From the NCBI RefSeq assembly GCF_014127105.1, contig NZ_CP059902.1, forward strand, positions 2,748,501 through 2,812,500: a stretch of 64,000 nt of DNA, written 5' to 3'. Origin of the DNA: Devosia sp. MC521. Its GTDB lineage: Bacteria; Pseudomonadota; Alphaproteobacteria; Rhizobiales; Devosiaceae. The notes under the pieces are model-generated. The model was given only the letters and a program-made list of their open reading frames with translations. It was not told the origin of the DNA and searched no databases. The position numbers were made by a program, and so were the translations under genes. Position 1 is the first letter of the stretch; each line of letters starts with the position of its first letter. Positions 1 to 8,616 of the stretch are shown in pieces.

Positions 1-1
1 G

Positions 2-1273
2 ATGGGCTTTGACGTCGTCGCCACCGGCAATCATGAATTTGACGACGGCCCGGAAGAGTTCCTCAAATTTATCGACGCTGCCGAGTTCCCAATCATTGGC
101 GGCAATTTTGACGTCTCGCGTGACGATAACCTGCGCGGCAAGATCAAGGGCTCCTATGTTGTCGAAATCGGCGGCGAAAAGATCGGCATTATCGGCGCCA
201 CTGCAGAGGACACACCCGAAATCGCTTCCGTGGGCAATGTCGAATTCCACGACGTCATTCAATATGTCCGCGGCGCGGCCGAAGCGCTCGACGCCGCTGG
301 CGTCAATAAGATCATCCTGCTCTCCCACATTGGCTATGGGGTAGATCTGCAAGTTGCCGCAGCGGTCCCGCTCGTCGACATCATTGTTGGTGGTCACAGC
401 CACTCGCTGCTATCGAACACAGCTGAAAACGCCGTCGGCCCTTATCCGACCATGGTCACCAATCCGGACGGGATTGAGGTCGCCGTCGTCCAAGCCAATC
501 AATATGGCAAATATCTCGGCGATCTCTCCGTCACTTGGGACGACAATGGCGTTGTCACCAAGGCCGAAGGCGAGCCCTATCTGATCGACGCCACCGTCGT
601 CGGCAATGAAGACTTCAAGACCCAGCTTGCCGATCTGGCTGGCCCCCTCGCCGAAATGGCAGCTGTCGTTGTCGGTTCCACCACCGCACCGCTCGAAGGC
701 TCGCGTGAAGTCTGCCGCGTGCAAGAATGTAACCTCGGCAATCTGCTCGCCGAAGCGATCCTCGAGCGCACCAAAGATCAGGGCGCAACCATCGCTTTCC
801 AGAACTCTGGCGGCATTCGCGCGTCCATCGACACCGGCGAAATCACCATGGGTGAAGTGCTGACGGTTCTGCCGTTCTCTAACACTCTCGCCACCGTCGA
901 AGTCTCGGGCGCAGACGTCATTGAAGCGCTCGAAAACGCCGTCAGTGACGTCGAAAACGGCGCTGGCCGCTTCAGCCAAGTCGCGGGCATGAAGTATTCC
1001 TTCTCGCTCTCCAAACCGGTGGGCGAGCGCGTCTCCGACGTTCTGGTCAAGGGCGAAGGCGATGAATGGGTGCCGATCGACGAAGAGGTTGACTACATCA
1101 TCGTCACCAATAACTTTGTCCGCGGCGGCGGTGACGGTTTTGGAGTTTTTGCCGAGGGCGAAGATCCATATGACTTCGGCCCACCACTTGAACAGGTTCT
1201 GGCCGATTACATCGCCGAGCATGGTGGCTCCTACACACCATTCTTGGATGGTCGCATCACCCAGCTCGACTAA
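2..1273 (+). CDS. 5'-nucleotidase / metallophosphatase family protein, 5' end cut off by the window
   Basis: Periplasmic-type 5'-nucleotidase (UshA/NAD-nucleotidase family) that would hydrolyse nucleotides or UDP-sugars to release phosphate and nucleoside. The visible part begins inside the N-terminal metallophosphoesterase domain: GNHEFD near residue 9, a SHIG motif near 109 and GGHSHS near 131 are metal-ligand motifs. The C-terminal 5_nucleotid_C domain follows, with NSGGIR (substrate-binding region) and the FSNTL segment. The first in-frame Met is very unlikely to be the start, because family members have about 80-150 residues (signal peptide and the D-x-H motif) before GNHEFD. The gene therefore begins upstream of the window. 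It ends in TAA and is followed by a clear terminator. Exact substrate cannot be decided from the sequence. Confidence 0.9.
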   Translation: MGFDVVATGNHEFDDGPEEFLKFIDAAEFPIIGGNFDVSRDDNLRGKIKGSYVVEIGGEKIGIIGATAEDTPEIASVGNVEFHDVIQYVRGAAEALDAAGVNKIILLSHIGYGVDLQVAAAVPLVDIIVGGHSHSLLSNTAENAVGPYPTMVTNPDGIEVAVVQANQYGKYLGDLSVTWDDNGVVTKAEGEPYLIDATVVGNEDFKTQLADLAGPLAEMAAVVVGSTTAPLEGSREVCRVQECNLGNLLAEAILERTKDQGATIAFQNSGGIRASIDTGEITMGEVLTVLPFSNTLATVEVSGADVIEALENAVSDVENGAGRFSQVAGMKYSFSLSKPVGERVSDVLVKGEGDEWVPIDEEVDYIIVTNNFVRGGGDGFGVFAEGEDPYDFGPPLEQVLADYIAEHGGSYTPFLDGRITQLD

Positions 1274-1295
1274 CGCAAACTATAGCCAAGATTCT

Positions 1296-1321
1296 AAGGG
1301 CGCTTCCGAGCGCCCTTTTTT
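1296..1321 (+). terminator. Rho-independent terminator of the 5'-nucleotidase gene
   Basis: An 8-bp stem (AAGGGCGC / GCGCCCTT) with loop TTCCGA is followed directly by a run of T, 23 bases after the stop codon. Confidence 0.85.
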
Positions 1322-1449
1322 GTGCCCACAAACGAAAATTGTGATGACCCGTTCGGTGAACAATTCGTGAGCCCGCCCGTTAAGGGAGGGCTGGCGCCGT
1401 CACGCCTTGTGATCGGCCTAGCCAACGCGATAATTTAGAGACCCTTAGC

Positions 1450-1863
1450 ATGAAGCCCTTACTTTTTGCTGCCATCGCCGTTTCCGCTCTGACCCTTGCG
1501 GCGTGTGATAACGCGCCAAGCGAAACACCCCCAGCCGCGTCAACGACCACGACGACACCAGCCCCGGCCCCTGCTCCAACGCCTGCACCTGCCCCAGCGC
1601 CTGCAGCGACGCCAGCGCCAACGCCTGCTCCGGCAGACCCGACCGCGACTTTGCCGTCGGACGCTGAAGTCAAGCAGGCCATGGACGATCTGCAGAACCA
1701 GGTAAAAGAGCTCAATCTGACCGATGCTGAAAAGCAGGAAGCGATTGCTCAGGCCCGTACTCAGGCCGAAACCATGGCCAAAAGCTCGGGCCTTACGGAC
1801 GAACAGGTCAAGCAGGCTGGCGATGCCGCCGAAAACGCGGCCAAGCAGATGTTCGGCCTCTAA
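1450..1863 (+). CDS. Pro/Ala-rich putative lipoprotein of unknown function
   Basis: A 137-residue protein with a type II signal peptide: short basic start, hydrophobic core and lipobox LAAC with Cys19. After the Cys comes a low-complexity linker, roughly residues 24-60, of alternating Pro, Ala and Thr, as in proteins that span part of the periplasm or reach through peptidoglycan. The C-terminal 75 residues are charged and helical in character (many Gln, Ala, Glu, Lys). I do not recognise a named family and assign no function. It stands alone between two terminators, downstream of the nucleotidase and convergent with thuB. No strong Shine-Dalgarno is visible, but the lipobox fixes the reading frame and approximate start. 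Confidence 0.75.
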   Translation: MKPLLFAAIAVSALTLAACDNAPSETPPAASTTTTTPAPAPAPTPAPAPAPAATPAPTPAPADPTATLPSDAEVKQAMDDLQNQVKELNLTDAEKQEAIAQARTQAETMAKSSGLTDEQVKQAGDAAENAAKQMFGL

Positions 1864-1875
1864 TTCAAAAAAATT

Positions 1876-1900
1876 AGGCCCGCATCGCTGCGGGCCTCTT
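1876..1900. terminator. Bidirectional terminator between the lipoprotein gene and thuB
   Basis: An 8- to 9-bp stem AGGCCCGC / GCGGGCCT with a short loop. On the minus strand it is followed by a run of seven T, on the plus strand by CTCTTGCTTT. It can serve both convergent genes. Confidence 0.8.
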
Positions 1901-1917
1901 GCTTTGCACCGTGTCGC

Positions 1918-2967
1918 TTAGACGTGGTGCTCGGTGCGGTCGCGATCAGTCACCGTCCCCAAATCCAAAACCTTCTGAATATTTGTGGCGTGGCGGAAGC
2001 TTGGCTCAAGGTTCTTGCCGGTGCGGCACGCTTCAACAAAGCGCTCGTAATTTGTCTGCACCTTGTCGACCTGAACCTCGGTCCATGTCGCTGTCTCAGC
2101 ATCATCACCGAGGCAGGTCAGAAGCTGCGATCCATCATGACGATGGCGCACTTCCACCGCACCCAACTCACCATAAACGCGCAAGCGCAGTTCATTGACG
2201 TGGCCGGTTGCCCAACGGGTCGCGTGAATCACGCCGAGTGCGCCATTTTCCAGCTGCGCCGTCATGGCAAAGCTGTCGTTCGCGTCCAGATCATATTCGC
2301 CAATCTTATTGCCCGGAGCCTTATCGAAGGTTTCCAAGCGGCAGAAGACCTTGGAGAAATCGCTGCCCGCGCCATAGGCGGCAAAGTCCAGGATGTGAAC
2401 GCCGATGTCGCCCAAAACGCCATTCGAGCCATGCTTTTTGGACAAGCGCCAAAGCCACTGCGACTCCGTGCGCCAGTCACCCCAAGCCTTGGACACCAGC
2501 CAGCTCTGCAGATAGCTCGCCTCAAAATGCTTGACCTGACCGACCTGTCCCGACAGCACGATCTCACGGGCCTTTTGCAGCTCAGAGACGTTGCGATAGG
2601 TCAGATTGACCATGTTCACGAGGCCAAGGCGCTCGGCCGTTTCGGTCATTTCCAGCGCACGCGCATGGTCGGTCGCCAGTGGCTTTTCGCAGAACACATG
2701 CTTGCCGCCATTGAGCGCTGCAATCGTGGTCGCGTAGTGCACGCTATCGGGCGTCACATTGGCAATGGCGTCAAATTCGCCCCAAGCCAGCGCTGCATCG
2801 AGCGAGCCAAAGCCGCGCTCAATATTGTGTGCCGAGCAGAACGCCTCAACGCGTGCCGGATCAACGTCCACGCCCCCCACAAGGGTCACGCCTTCAATGG
2901 CCGCAAAATTCTTGGCGTGCGTGTTTGCCATGCCGCCAGTACCCAGGATGAGGATACGCATTGTCAT
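1918..2967 (-). CDS. thuB: ThuB-like Gfo/Idh/MocA oxidoreductase
   Basis: NAD(P)-dependent sugar oxidoreductase of the Gfo/Idh/MocA family. An N-terminal Rossmann fold starts with GTGGMA near residues 9-14, and the family signature EKPL (with catalytic-site Lys) lies near residue 95. The C-terminal alpha/beta dimerisation domain follows. In Sinorhizobium and Agrobacterium, ThuA and ThuB act together to oxidise trehalose, maltose or sucrose to 3-keto forms; that role is transferred here from the identical gene order. It is the last gene of the minus-strand thu operon and is 124 bases after thuA. Two in-frame ATGs lie six bases apart (2967 and 2961); AGGG just upstream fits either. Family assignment is firm, the symbol rests on context. 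Confidence 0.8.
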   Translation of the reverse strand: MTMRILILGTGGMANTHAKNFAAIEGVTLVGGVDVDPARVEAFCSAHNIERGFGSLDAALAWGEFDAIANVTPDSVHYATTIAALNGGKHVFCEKPLATDHARALEMTETAERLGLVNMVNLTYRNVSELQKAREIVLSGQVGQVKHFEASYLQSWLVSKAWGDWRTESQWLWRLSKKHGSNGVLGDIGVHILDFAAYGAGSDFSKVFCRLETFDKAPGNKIGEYDLDANDSFAMTAQLENGALGVIHATRWATGHVNELRLRVYGELGAVEVRHRHDGSQLLTCLGDDAETATWTEVQVDKVQTNYERFVEACRTGKNLEPSFRHATNIQKVLDLGTVTDRDRTEHHV

Positions 2968-3091
2968 TTATCCCTGCGGCCCGCGCCGCGCTGTTTCTCA
3001 ACCAACGGTTCAGCTCTTGTACCGAGCCGATTTCCGTCCATTCAAAAATCCCGACGCGAACGCCGGGATTTCAAAAAGTGCGTCGCTCAGC

Positions 3092-3871
3092 TTATTTGAA
3101 GCCTTCGCGGCCTTCATGAAGGGTCGGACCGCGTTCTTCGATCGCTTCGAGCGCTTCACCAACCGGCACATTCGGTGCGTCCAGCAGCGCTGGGAAACGC
3201 GTACCGTTATTGGCCCAGTTCACCGCATTGCGCAGCACCTTGCCTACGGTATCGTCGTGATAGGTTGGATAGGTTTCGTGACCCGGACGGAAGTAGAAGA
3301 TATTGCCCGCGCCGCGACGATAGGTCAGGCCCGAACGGAACACTTCGCCACCCTGGAACCACGACACGAAAACCGTTTCGAGTGGTTCTGGCACCGAGAA
3401 GGGCTCGCCATACATTTCTTCCATTTCGAGTTCGAAGAATGGCGGCAGGCCCTTGGCAATCGGGTGGCCCGGATTGACGACCCACAGGCGTTCGCGTTCG
3501 CCCGCTTCACGCCAGCTGAGCGCACAAGGCGAACCCATCAGGCGCTTGAAAATCTTTGAGAAGTGGCCCGAGTGCAGAACGATCAGGCCCATGCCCTGCC
3601 AAACATGCTTGGCAATGCGTTCGACAACTTCATCGGAAACGTCGCCATGCGCGGCGTGGCCCCACCAAACCAGAACGTCGGTGTTCGCAAGCACGTCTTC
3701 GGTGCAGCCATGTTCCGGCTCCTGAAGCGTCGCGGTCTTCACCTCGATATTGCCATCCTGCTTGAGCAGCGAGGCAATCTGGTTGTGCATGCCATTTGGA
3801 TAGTTTTCGGCGACAACCTTGTTCTTTTGTTCGTGAACATTCTCGCCCCAAACGAGTGTACGGATGGGCAT
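3092..3871 (-). CDS. thuA: ThuA-domain protein (trehalose utilisation)
   Basis: A 259-residue ThuA-domain protein, which adopts a class I glutamine-amidotransferase-like fold. Visible hallmarks are the N-terminal beta strand IRTLVWGEN, the WWGHAAHG segment near residue 90, VLHSGHFSK near 120, and the late [14 protein letters not shown] block typical of the family. ThuA works with ThuB in oxidation of alpha-linked disaccharides in rhizobia; the individual reaction of ThuA is not certain. AGGAG seven bases before ATG supports the start. It lies 116 bases downstream of the ATPase gene thuK, and that gap holds two hairpins. The neighbours upstream (importer) and downstream (thuB) match the thuEFGKAB order. 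Confidence 0.85.
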   Translation of the reverse strand: MPIRTLVWGENVHEQKNKVVAENYPNGMHNQIASLLKQDGNIEVKTATLQEPEHGCTEDVLANTDVLVWWGHAAHGDVSDEVVERIAKHVWQGMGLIVLHSGHFSKIFKRLMGSPCALSWREAGERERLWVVNPGHPIAKGLPPFFELEMEEMYGEPFSVPEPLETVFVSWFQGGEVFRSGLTYRRGAGNIFYFRPGHETYPTYHDDTVGKVLRNAVNWANNGTRFPALLDAPNVPVGEALEAIEERGPTLHEGREGFK

Positions 3872-3888
3872 GGTAGGCTCCTAATGCT

Positions 3889-3906
3889 GTCGACCCCTTG
3901 GTCGAC
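3889..3906. other. Inverted repeat just upstream of thuA
   Basis: Perfect 7-bp arms GTCGACC / GGTCGAC with a 4-base spacer, placed 18-35 bases before the thuA ATG. It has no T-run, so it is not a usual terminator. It may be an RNA stability element or a protein site. Confidence 0.4.
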
Positions 3907-3967
3907 GTCTGCTGAGGTTACGGAGGTTGGCGACAGCCACAGGCATGCCGCCAACCCGATCTGTTCA

Positions 3968-3983
3968 TGCGCCCTCAGGCGCA
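3968..3983 (-). other. Small hairpin just after thuK
   Basis: A 6-bp stem TGCGCC / GGCGCA with a 4-base loop lies directly after the thuK stop codon. No T-run follows, so read-through into thuA is expected. It may protect the upstream transcript. Confidence 0.35.
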
Positions 3984-3987
3984 AACT

Positions 3988-4992
3988 TTAGCGAATGGGT
4001 TTTCCGGCCTCGTCGAACCGATGGATTTTCTCATTCAGAGGCGACACCCGAATGACATCGCCGCTGCGATACTCGCGCGCTTCATCCAAGCGCACGACCA
4101 CTGGCTCTTCCTGCCCCATGTCGAGGTAGACATAGCTGTCCGAACCGAGGTTCTCGGTGTGGATGACCTTGCCTTCCCAAACGCCATCGGGCGACACGGT
4201 CATGTGCTCGCCACGAATGCCGACGGTGGTGCAGTTATGCGCCGCAGCCTTGTCGCCGGTGATGAAGTTCATCTTGGGAGATCCGATAAAGCCCGCGACG
4301 AACAGGCTGTTTGGCGTCTCGTAAAGCTCCATCGGCGTACCGACCTGCTCGACCAGACCATCCCGCAACACACAAATCCGGTCGGCTAGCGTCATCGCTT
4401 CCACCTGATCGTGCGTGACGTAGATCATCGTCACGTCGTTCATTTCTTCATGCAGCTTGGCGATCTCAATACGGGTCGCCACGCGCAGCGCCGCGTCCAG
4501 GTTCGAGAGCGGCTCGTCAAACAAGAACACCTTTGGGTCGCGCGTAATCGCACGGCCAATCGCCACACGCTGGCGCTGACCACCCGAAAGCTGCTTGGGC
4601 AGACGGTCGAGATACTGCCGGATTTGCAGCATGTCCGCTGCGCGTTCGACGCGCTTGCGAATGTCTTCCTTGCTCTTGCCCTTTTCGAGCGTCAGCCCGA
4701 AAGCCATGTTGTCGTAAACCGTCATATGCGGATAGAGCGCATAGGACTGGAACACCATGGCGATACCGCGCTTGGATGGTGCCAAAGCGTTCACCCGCTG
4801 CCCGTCAAACAGCATGTCGCCGGAGGTAATGTCCTCTAGCCCGCTGATGAGGCGCAACAGTGTGGACTTCCCGCACCCCGAAGGGCCGACGAAGACCATG
4901 AACTCGCCCTTTTTGATGTCGAGGTCGACGCCTTTGATCACCTCAACCGCGCCAAAGGCCTTACGGATATTGCGAAGCTCAATGCTTGCCAT
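3988..4992 (-). CDS. thuK: Sugar ABC transporter ATP-binding protein (MalK family, ThuK-like)
   Basis: The 334-residue ATPase that powers the ThuEFG importer on the inner face of the membrane. Walker A GPSGCGKST is at residues 36-44, the signature LSGGQRQR follows, then Walker B with DEPLSNLDA and the switch His in THDQ. A C-terminal TOBE-type regulatory domain, as in MalK/UgpC proteins, fills the last 100 residues. An upstream in-frame ATG at 5121 is inside the permease gene and lacks family similarity. The start MASIELRNIRKAF is preceded by AAGGAG ten bases away. The permease gene thuG ends 14 bases upstream, so the genes are cotranscribed. MalK-type ATPases can be shared between sugar importers. 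Confidence 0.9.
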   Translation of the reverse strand: MASIELRNIRKAFGAVEVIKGVDLDIKKGEFMVFVGPSGCGKSTLLRLISGLEDITSGDMLFDGQRVNALAPSKRGIAMVFQSYALYPHMTVYDNMAFGLTLEKGKSKEDIRKRVERAADMLQIRQYLDRLPKQLSGGQRQRVAIGRAITRDPKVFLFDEPLSNLDAALRVATRIEIAKLHEEMNDVTMIYVTHDQVEAMTLADRICVLRDGLVEQVGTPMELYETPNSLFVAGFIGSPKMNFITGDKAAAHNCTTVGIRGEHMTVSPDGVWEGKVIHTENLGSDSYVYLDMGQEEPVVVRLDEAREYRSGDVIRVSPLNEKIHRFDEAGKPIR

Positions 4993-5006
4993 TTTCGACT
5001 TACTCC

Positions 5007-5852
5007 TTAGCCCTTGACGCCGCCGGCGGTGAGCCCGCTGACAATCTTGCGCTGGAAGATCAACACGAGCGCCACCAGCGGCACGGTTACAATCACCGAG
5101 GCTGCCATGATGATGCCCCATGGGATTTCATACTGAGACCCGCCCGACAGCATGGCGATAGCCACGGGAACCGTTCGGGTCTGGTTGCTGACGGTGAAGG
5201 TGAGTGCAAAGAGGAACTCGTTCCACGCCGCGATGAAGGCCAATAGGCCCGTCGTCACCAGCGCTGGCCACATCAGCGGCAGGAATACGCGGGTAATAAT
5301 CACCCAAGGCGATGCCCCATCCACAATCGCTGCTTCTTCGATCTCGATGGGCAGGTCACGCATAAAGGTGGTGAGCACCCAGACAGTGAAGGGCAGCGTA
5401 AAGATGGTGTAGGAGAAGATCAGCGCCCAAGGGGTGTTGTAGATCCCCAAGGCACGGATCACCTCAAACAGGCCCGACAACACCGCAATTTGCGGGAACA
5501 TCGAGACGGCCAGAATGCACATCAAAAGCAGGCCACGCCCCGCAAAGCGCACACGGCTCAATGCGAAGGATGCTGTCACCGCCAGAAACAGCGCAAACAC
5601 CACGGTCGTTGTCGCGATGAACACCGAGTTCAGCAGATTACGCGGGAACGAGCCCTGGCTGAACACGGAGATATAGTTCTCGAGGCTGAACGAGGTCGGC
5701 CAGTAGTTGACGCGGTACAGGTCGGTGCCCGACTTAAAGCTCGTTAGAATGGCGTAGTAGAACGGGAACACCGCAGCCACCACAATCGCCACGACGAGCG
5801 CATAGAACAGCACCGTCTTGGTCAATTTCCAAAGGTTCAGTGAGCTATCCAT
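5007..5852 (-). CDS. thuG: Sugar ABC transporter permease (MalG type, ThuG-like)
   Basis: A 281-residue inner-membrane permease of the CUT1 class with about six hydrophobic segments. The EAA loop that contacts the ATPase is visible as EEAAIVDGASPWVIITRVFLPLM near residues 190-212. Together with ThuF it forms the translocation pore for a disaccharide such as trehalose or maltose. Its ATG overlaps the thuF stop codon by one base (TAATG), so the two are translationally coupled. The C-terminus ends in GGVKG, as usual for MalG homologues. Confidence 0.9.
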   Translation of the reverse strand: MDSSLNLWKLTKTVLFYALVVAIVVAAVFPFYYAILTSFKSGTDLYRVNYWPTSFSLENYISVFSQGSFPRNLLNSVFIATTTVVFALFLAVTASFALSRVRFAGRGLLLMCILAVSMFPQIAVLSGLFEVIRALGIYNTPWALIFSYTIFTLPFTVWVLTTFMRDLPIEIEEAAIVDGASPWVIITRVFLPLMWPALVTTGLLAFIAAWNEFLFALTFTVSNQTRTVPVAIAMLSGGSQYEIPWGIIMAASVIVTVPLVALVLIFQRKIVSGLTAGGVKG

Positions 5853-6832
5853 TAGCGAGAACCTCCGTCAAAATTCACCTTGCCCAACCAGATGTAGAGA
5901 ATGGTGAAGAGCGCGATGATGAGGAACAGCAGCGTCGATTGCGTCGAGCCTTCGGCGAAATTGTCGAACTGGAATAAGTTCTCCTGCGCCAACACCGACA
6001 TGGTCTTGGTGGCCTTGGAGTTCGGCGTCAGCACATAAATCAGATCGAAAATGCGCAGCGCATCGAGCACGCGGAAGATGATTGCCACCATCAGCGCCGG
6101 ACGCACCAGCGGCAGCGTGATCTTGAAGAACTGCTTGACCGGATGCACGCCGTCGATCTCAGCGGCTTCATAGATGTCCTTGGGGATCATCTGCAGGCCC
6201 GCCAGAATGAGCAGCGCCATAAACGGCGTCGTCTTCCAGATATCAACAATAAGCACGGCCAGCATGGCGGTATCGGGCGATGCCGTCCAAGCCACTGGCC
6301 CGTCCAACAGGCCCAGCTTCATGCCGAGATCATTGAGAATGCCGAACTGATCGTTCAGCATCCAGCTCCACATACGGGCCGATACAATGGTCGGGATCGC
6401 CCATGGAATAAGCACGGCAGCGCGGACAAAACCGCGGCCTTTGAATTCAGCGTTGAGCACCAGCGCCACGATCATGCCGAGCACGGTTTCCCAAAGCACG
6501 GACCAGAACGCGAAGCGCACGGTGTTCCAAACGGCGTTCCACCAATCGGGGTCGGCCAAAACACCACGATACAGCACGCGGCCGCTCTCAAGCGTGCGGA
6601 TTTGCAGATAGTTTGCAAACCCAACCCACTGAGCGTCACCAATGCTGTTGAGCTTGGCGTCTGTGAAAGAAAAATAGATAGACCGAAGCAATGGCCACCC
6701 TGCCACGACCGCTAGGGCGATCAACATTGGCAGAAGGAACAGTCGCGCAGCACGAACACGCTGCTGCATCAGTTCGGATTTGTTGTGGGCCGCGCCTCTG
6801 GGCATCTGCGAAGAAACCGCCTCAGTCGTCAT
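5852..6832 (-). CDS. thuF: Sugar ABC transporter permease (MalF type, ThuF-like)
   Basis: CUT1-class inner-membrane permease of 326 residues with six or so hydrophobic stretches. Its EAA motif reads YEAAEIDGVHPVKQFFKITLP near residues 224-244. I chose the ATG at 6832 (MTTEAV...) because GGGGGAAGG lies just upstream. The longer reading frame from 6853 has no ribosome binding site and only a pyrimidine-rich stretch ahead of it. It is the first permease gene of the thu operon, 73 bases after thuE, and that gap contains a 7-bp hairpin. It pairs with ThuG, to which it is translationally coupled. Confidence 0.88.
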   Translation of the reverse strand: MTTEAVSSQMPRGAAHNKSELMQQRVRAARLFLLPMLIALAVVAGWPLLRSIYFSFTDAKLNSIGDAQWVGFANYLQIRTLESGRVLYRGVLADPDWWNAVWNTVRFAFWSVLWETVLGMIVALVLNAEFKGRGFVRAAVLIPWAIPTIVSARMWSWMLNDQFGILNDLGMKLGLLDGPVAWTASPDTAMLAVLIVDIWKTTPFMALLILAGLQMIPKDIYEAAEIDGVHPVKQFFKITLPLVRPALMVAIIFRVLDALRIFDLIYVLTPNSKATKTMSVLAQENLFQFDNFAEGSTQSTLLFLIIALFTILYIWLGKVNFDGGSR

Positions 6833-6862
6833 CAGCCTTCCCCCATGGTTCAAGGCAGAGGA

Positions 6863-6886
6863 GGTGCGGACATAGGTGCCCGCACC
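6863..6886 (-). other. Hairpin between thuE and thuF
   Basis: A 7-bp stem GGTGCGG / CCGCACC with a 10-base loop sits in the 73-base gap after the binding-protein gene. No T-run follows. The likely role is to stabilise the thuE transcript and lower permease expression, as known for malE-malF. Confidence 0.5.
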
Positions 6887-6905
6887 CTAACTTCATCCGA
6901 AGCGC

Positions 6906-8165
6906 TTACTTAGCGAGCAGATCGGTCAGGTCGATTTCGAGAACTTCAAGGTTCTCGGCAGCCGAACCATTGCCCGAGAGCGTGTTGTGGACTGCACTCC
7001 AGAACAGCGACGAGGCTTCGTTGTAAGAGGCTTGGGTTGGTGCGGAAGGACGCGGAACAGCGTTCTTGAAGATTTCTTCCCAAGCAGCCATGAACGGTGC
7101 TGCTGCCAAGACGTCAGCATCCTTGTAGAGGGTCTGAACGGTCGGCAGATTGTTCTGGCTGATCGCACGACGCTTCTGGGAGCCTTCTGAAGCGAGGAAC
7201 AGCGCCAGTTCGGTCGCTGCATCGACTTCCTTGGAATACTTGGAAACCGCGAAGTTCCAGCCACCCAGCGTACCCGATGCCTTAGCGCCAGGGCCTTCGC
7301 CCGCAGGAAGCGGAGCTACGTCGAACTTGCCCTTAACAGGCGCGTCGGCCGAATTGCTCAGCGCATAAGCATATGGCCAGTTGCGCATGAACACCGAGTT
7401 GCCCAGCTGCCAGACACCACGAGCTTCTTCTTCGCCATAAGCGAGAACGCCTTCCGGTGCGATGGTGCCGATCCAGCTTGCAGCTTCTTCAAGCGCCGCT
7501 ACAGCCTGCTCGTTATTGATCGAGATGGTGCCGTCAGCTTCGATGATCTGGCCACCGCCGTAAGCGTTAACCCACTCGAGAGCGTTACAGGTCAGGCCTT
7601 CATAGGCGTTCGCCTGGAAGACATAGCCCCACATGTCCTTGTTACCTTCGGCGCGCTCAGCATCCATGATCGCCTGAGCGGTCTGGTGCAGCTCAACCCA
7701 AGTCTTTGGAACTTCCTTGCCGTGCTTTTCCAGCAAGTCCTTGCGGTAGAACAGTGCTGGCGCGTCGGTAAAGCCTGGGACGGCAACCAGTTTGCCATTC
7801 ACAGTCTGCGATTCAATCACGGACGGGAAGTGAACGCCAACAACGTCCTTGGCAGCTTCGGTCAGGTCAACGAGCTGATCGGCCAGCTGCGGCGCCCAGA
7901 TAACGTCGGTCTGGTACACGTCGATGTCTGCGTTGCCCGCAGCAAGCCACAGACGGTACTGACCAAACTGGTCACTGGTCGAAGAAGGCATTGGGACGAT
8001 GGTCACGTCATGGCCGCTTTCGGCCTTGAACAGATCCAGTTCCGACTGCAGGAACTGCAGGCCGGTGCCGGTGTCGCCCGAAACGATAGCGAGGGACGCC
8101 GCGTTTGCAGCGCCAACCATCGTCACACTCGCCAGCAATCCGGCGATAAGGGTCTTTAGATTCAT
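6906..8165 (-). CDS. thuE: Sugar ABC transporter substrate-binding protein (ThuE-like)
   Basis: Periplasmic binding protein of the CUT1 (MalE/UgpB-like) type, 419 residues. It begins with a Sec signal peptide, MNLKTLIAGLLASVTMVGAA, with probable cleavage after ANA. The mature part has family features such as the FTDAPALFYRKDLL segment near residue 125 and SGTLGGWNFAVSKYSK near 290. It should bind trehalose, maltose or a related disaccharide and hand it to ThuFG. The ATG at 8165 is preceded by GGGAGG at a good distance; an upstream ATG at 8219 is in the leader. It is the first gene of the operon and lies behind a LacI-type operator pair. Substrate is inferred from gene order. Confidence 0.85.
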   Translation of the reverse strand: MNLKTLIAGLLASVTMVGAANAASLAIVSGDTGTGLQFLQSELDLFKAESGHDVTIVPMPSSTSDQFGQYRLWLAAGNADIDVYQTDVIWAPQLADQLVDLTEAAKDVVGVHFPSVIESQTVNGKLVAVPGFTDAPALFYRKDLLEKHGKEVPKTWVELHQTAQAIMDAERAEGNKDMWGYVFQANAYEGLTCNALEWVNAYGGGQIIEADGTISINNEQAVAALEEAASWIGTIAPEGVLAYGEEEARGVWQLGNSVFMRNWPYAYALSNSADAPVKGKFDVAPLPAGEGPGAKASGTLGGWNFAVSKYSKEVDAATELALFLASEGSQKRRAISQNNLPTVQTLYKDADVLAAAPFMAAWEEIFKNAVPRPSAPTQASYNEASSLFWSAVHNTLSGNGSAAENLEVLEIDLTDLLAK

Positions 8166-8242
8166 TCGGAGTCCTCCCGAGAGAATATAAATGGGGGAGA
8201 CAAAGACAGTCAGCCGCACTCCAGCCGTACTGCTTTTCCTCC

Positions 8243-8255
8243 CAAAGCGACTTTG
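8243..8255. promoter_or_regulatory. Second LacI-type operator-like site in the thuE leader
   Basis: CAAAGCGACTTTG, with 5-bp arms CAAAG/CTTTG, resembles the perfect palindrome 40 bases away. It lies between the predicted thuE start site and the thuE ATG. Confidence 0.5.
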
Positions 8256-8282
8256 CTGTTACCTGTTTCCGGTAGCGTCTTT

Positions 8283-8294
8283 CAAAGCGCTTTG
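8283..8294. promoter_or_regulatory. Probable main operator of the divergent LacI regulator
   Basis: A perfect 12-bp palindrome, CAAAGCGCTTTG, with the central CG typical of LacI-family operators. It overlaps the expected transcription start downstream of the TTGACA element at 8324-8329, so a bound repressor would block thuE transcription. Confidence 0.65.
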
Positions 8295-8300
8295 GACGAG

Positions 8301-8329
8301 AAGGAACCAGACGGCCCGAAAACTGTCAA
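8301..8329 (-). promoter_or_regulatory. Predicted promoter of the thu operon
   Basis: On the minus strand there is a perfect TTGACA (8329-8324) followed at 17 bases by TTCCTT, a poor -10 match. The prediction rests on the -35 box and on the operator at the expected start point. Confidence 0.45.
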
Positions 8330-8488
8330 GCAAGACTTAACAAATTTTCCAGCACGCATTCTTGAGCGTTACTTTTCCTCCAAGAAGATCATGCACTTAA
8401 ATCCGCAGTATTCGGCCACCCACCAAACCTGAGGTACGAACCGCAATCTGCTCCAATCGGTTTCAAACACCATCTTGCGCAGAAATTT

Positions 8489-8500
8489 GAAATCGCTTTG
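8489..8500. promoter_or_regulatory. Third operator-like site near the regulator gene
   Basis: Read on the minus strand, CAAAGCGATTTC matches the CAAAGCGCTTTG palindrome at 10 of 12 positions. It lies 117 bases before the LacI gene and could mediate autoregulation or looping with the sites at 8243 and 8283. Confidence 0.35.
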
Positions 8501-8616
8501 AATGGAATCTGAGGAGAAGCGCGGAGTCCCTATCAAAGGGAGCCCGCCTGCTTTAGAGCCAAGGTACACAATCAGCACTCAGCTGAGACACCGACGCGTT
8601 CGAAGCGAACCACGCC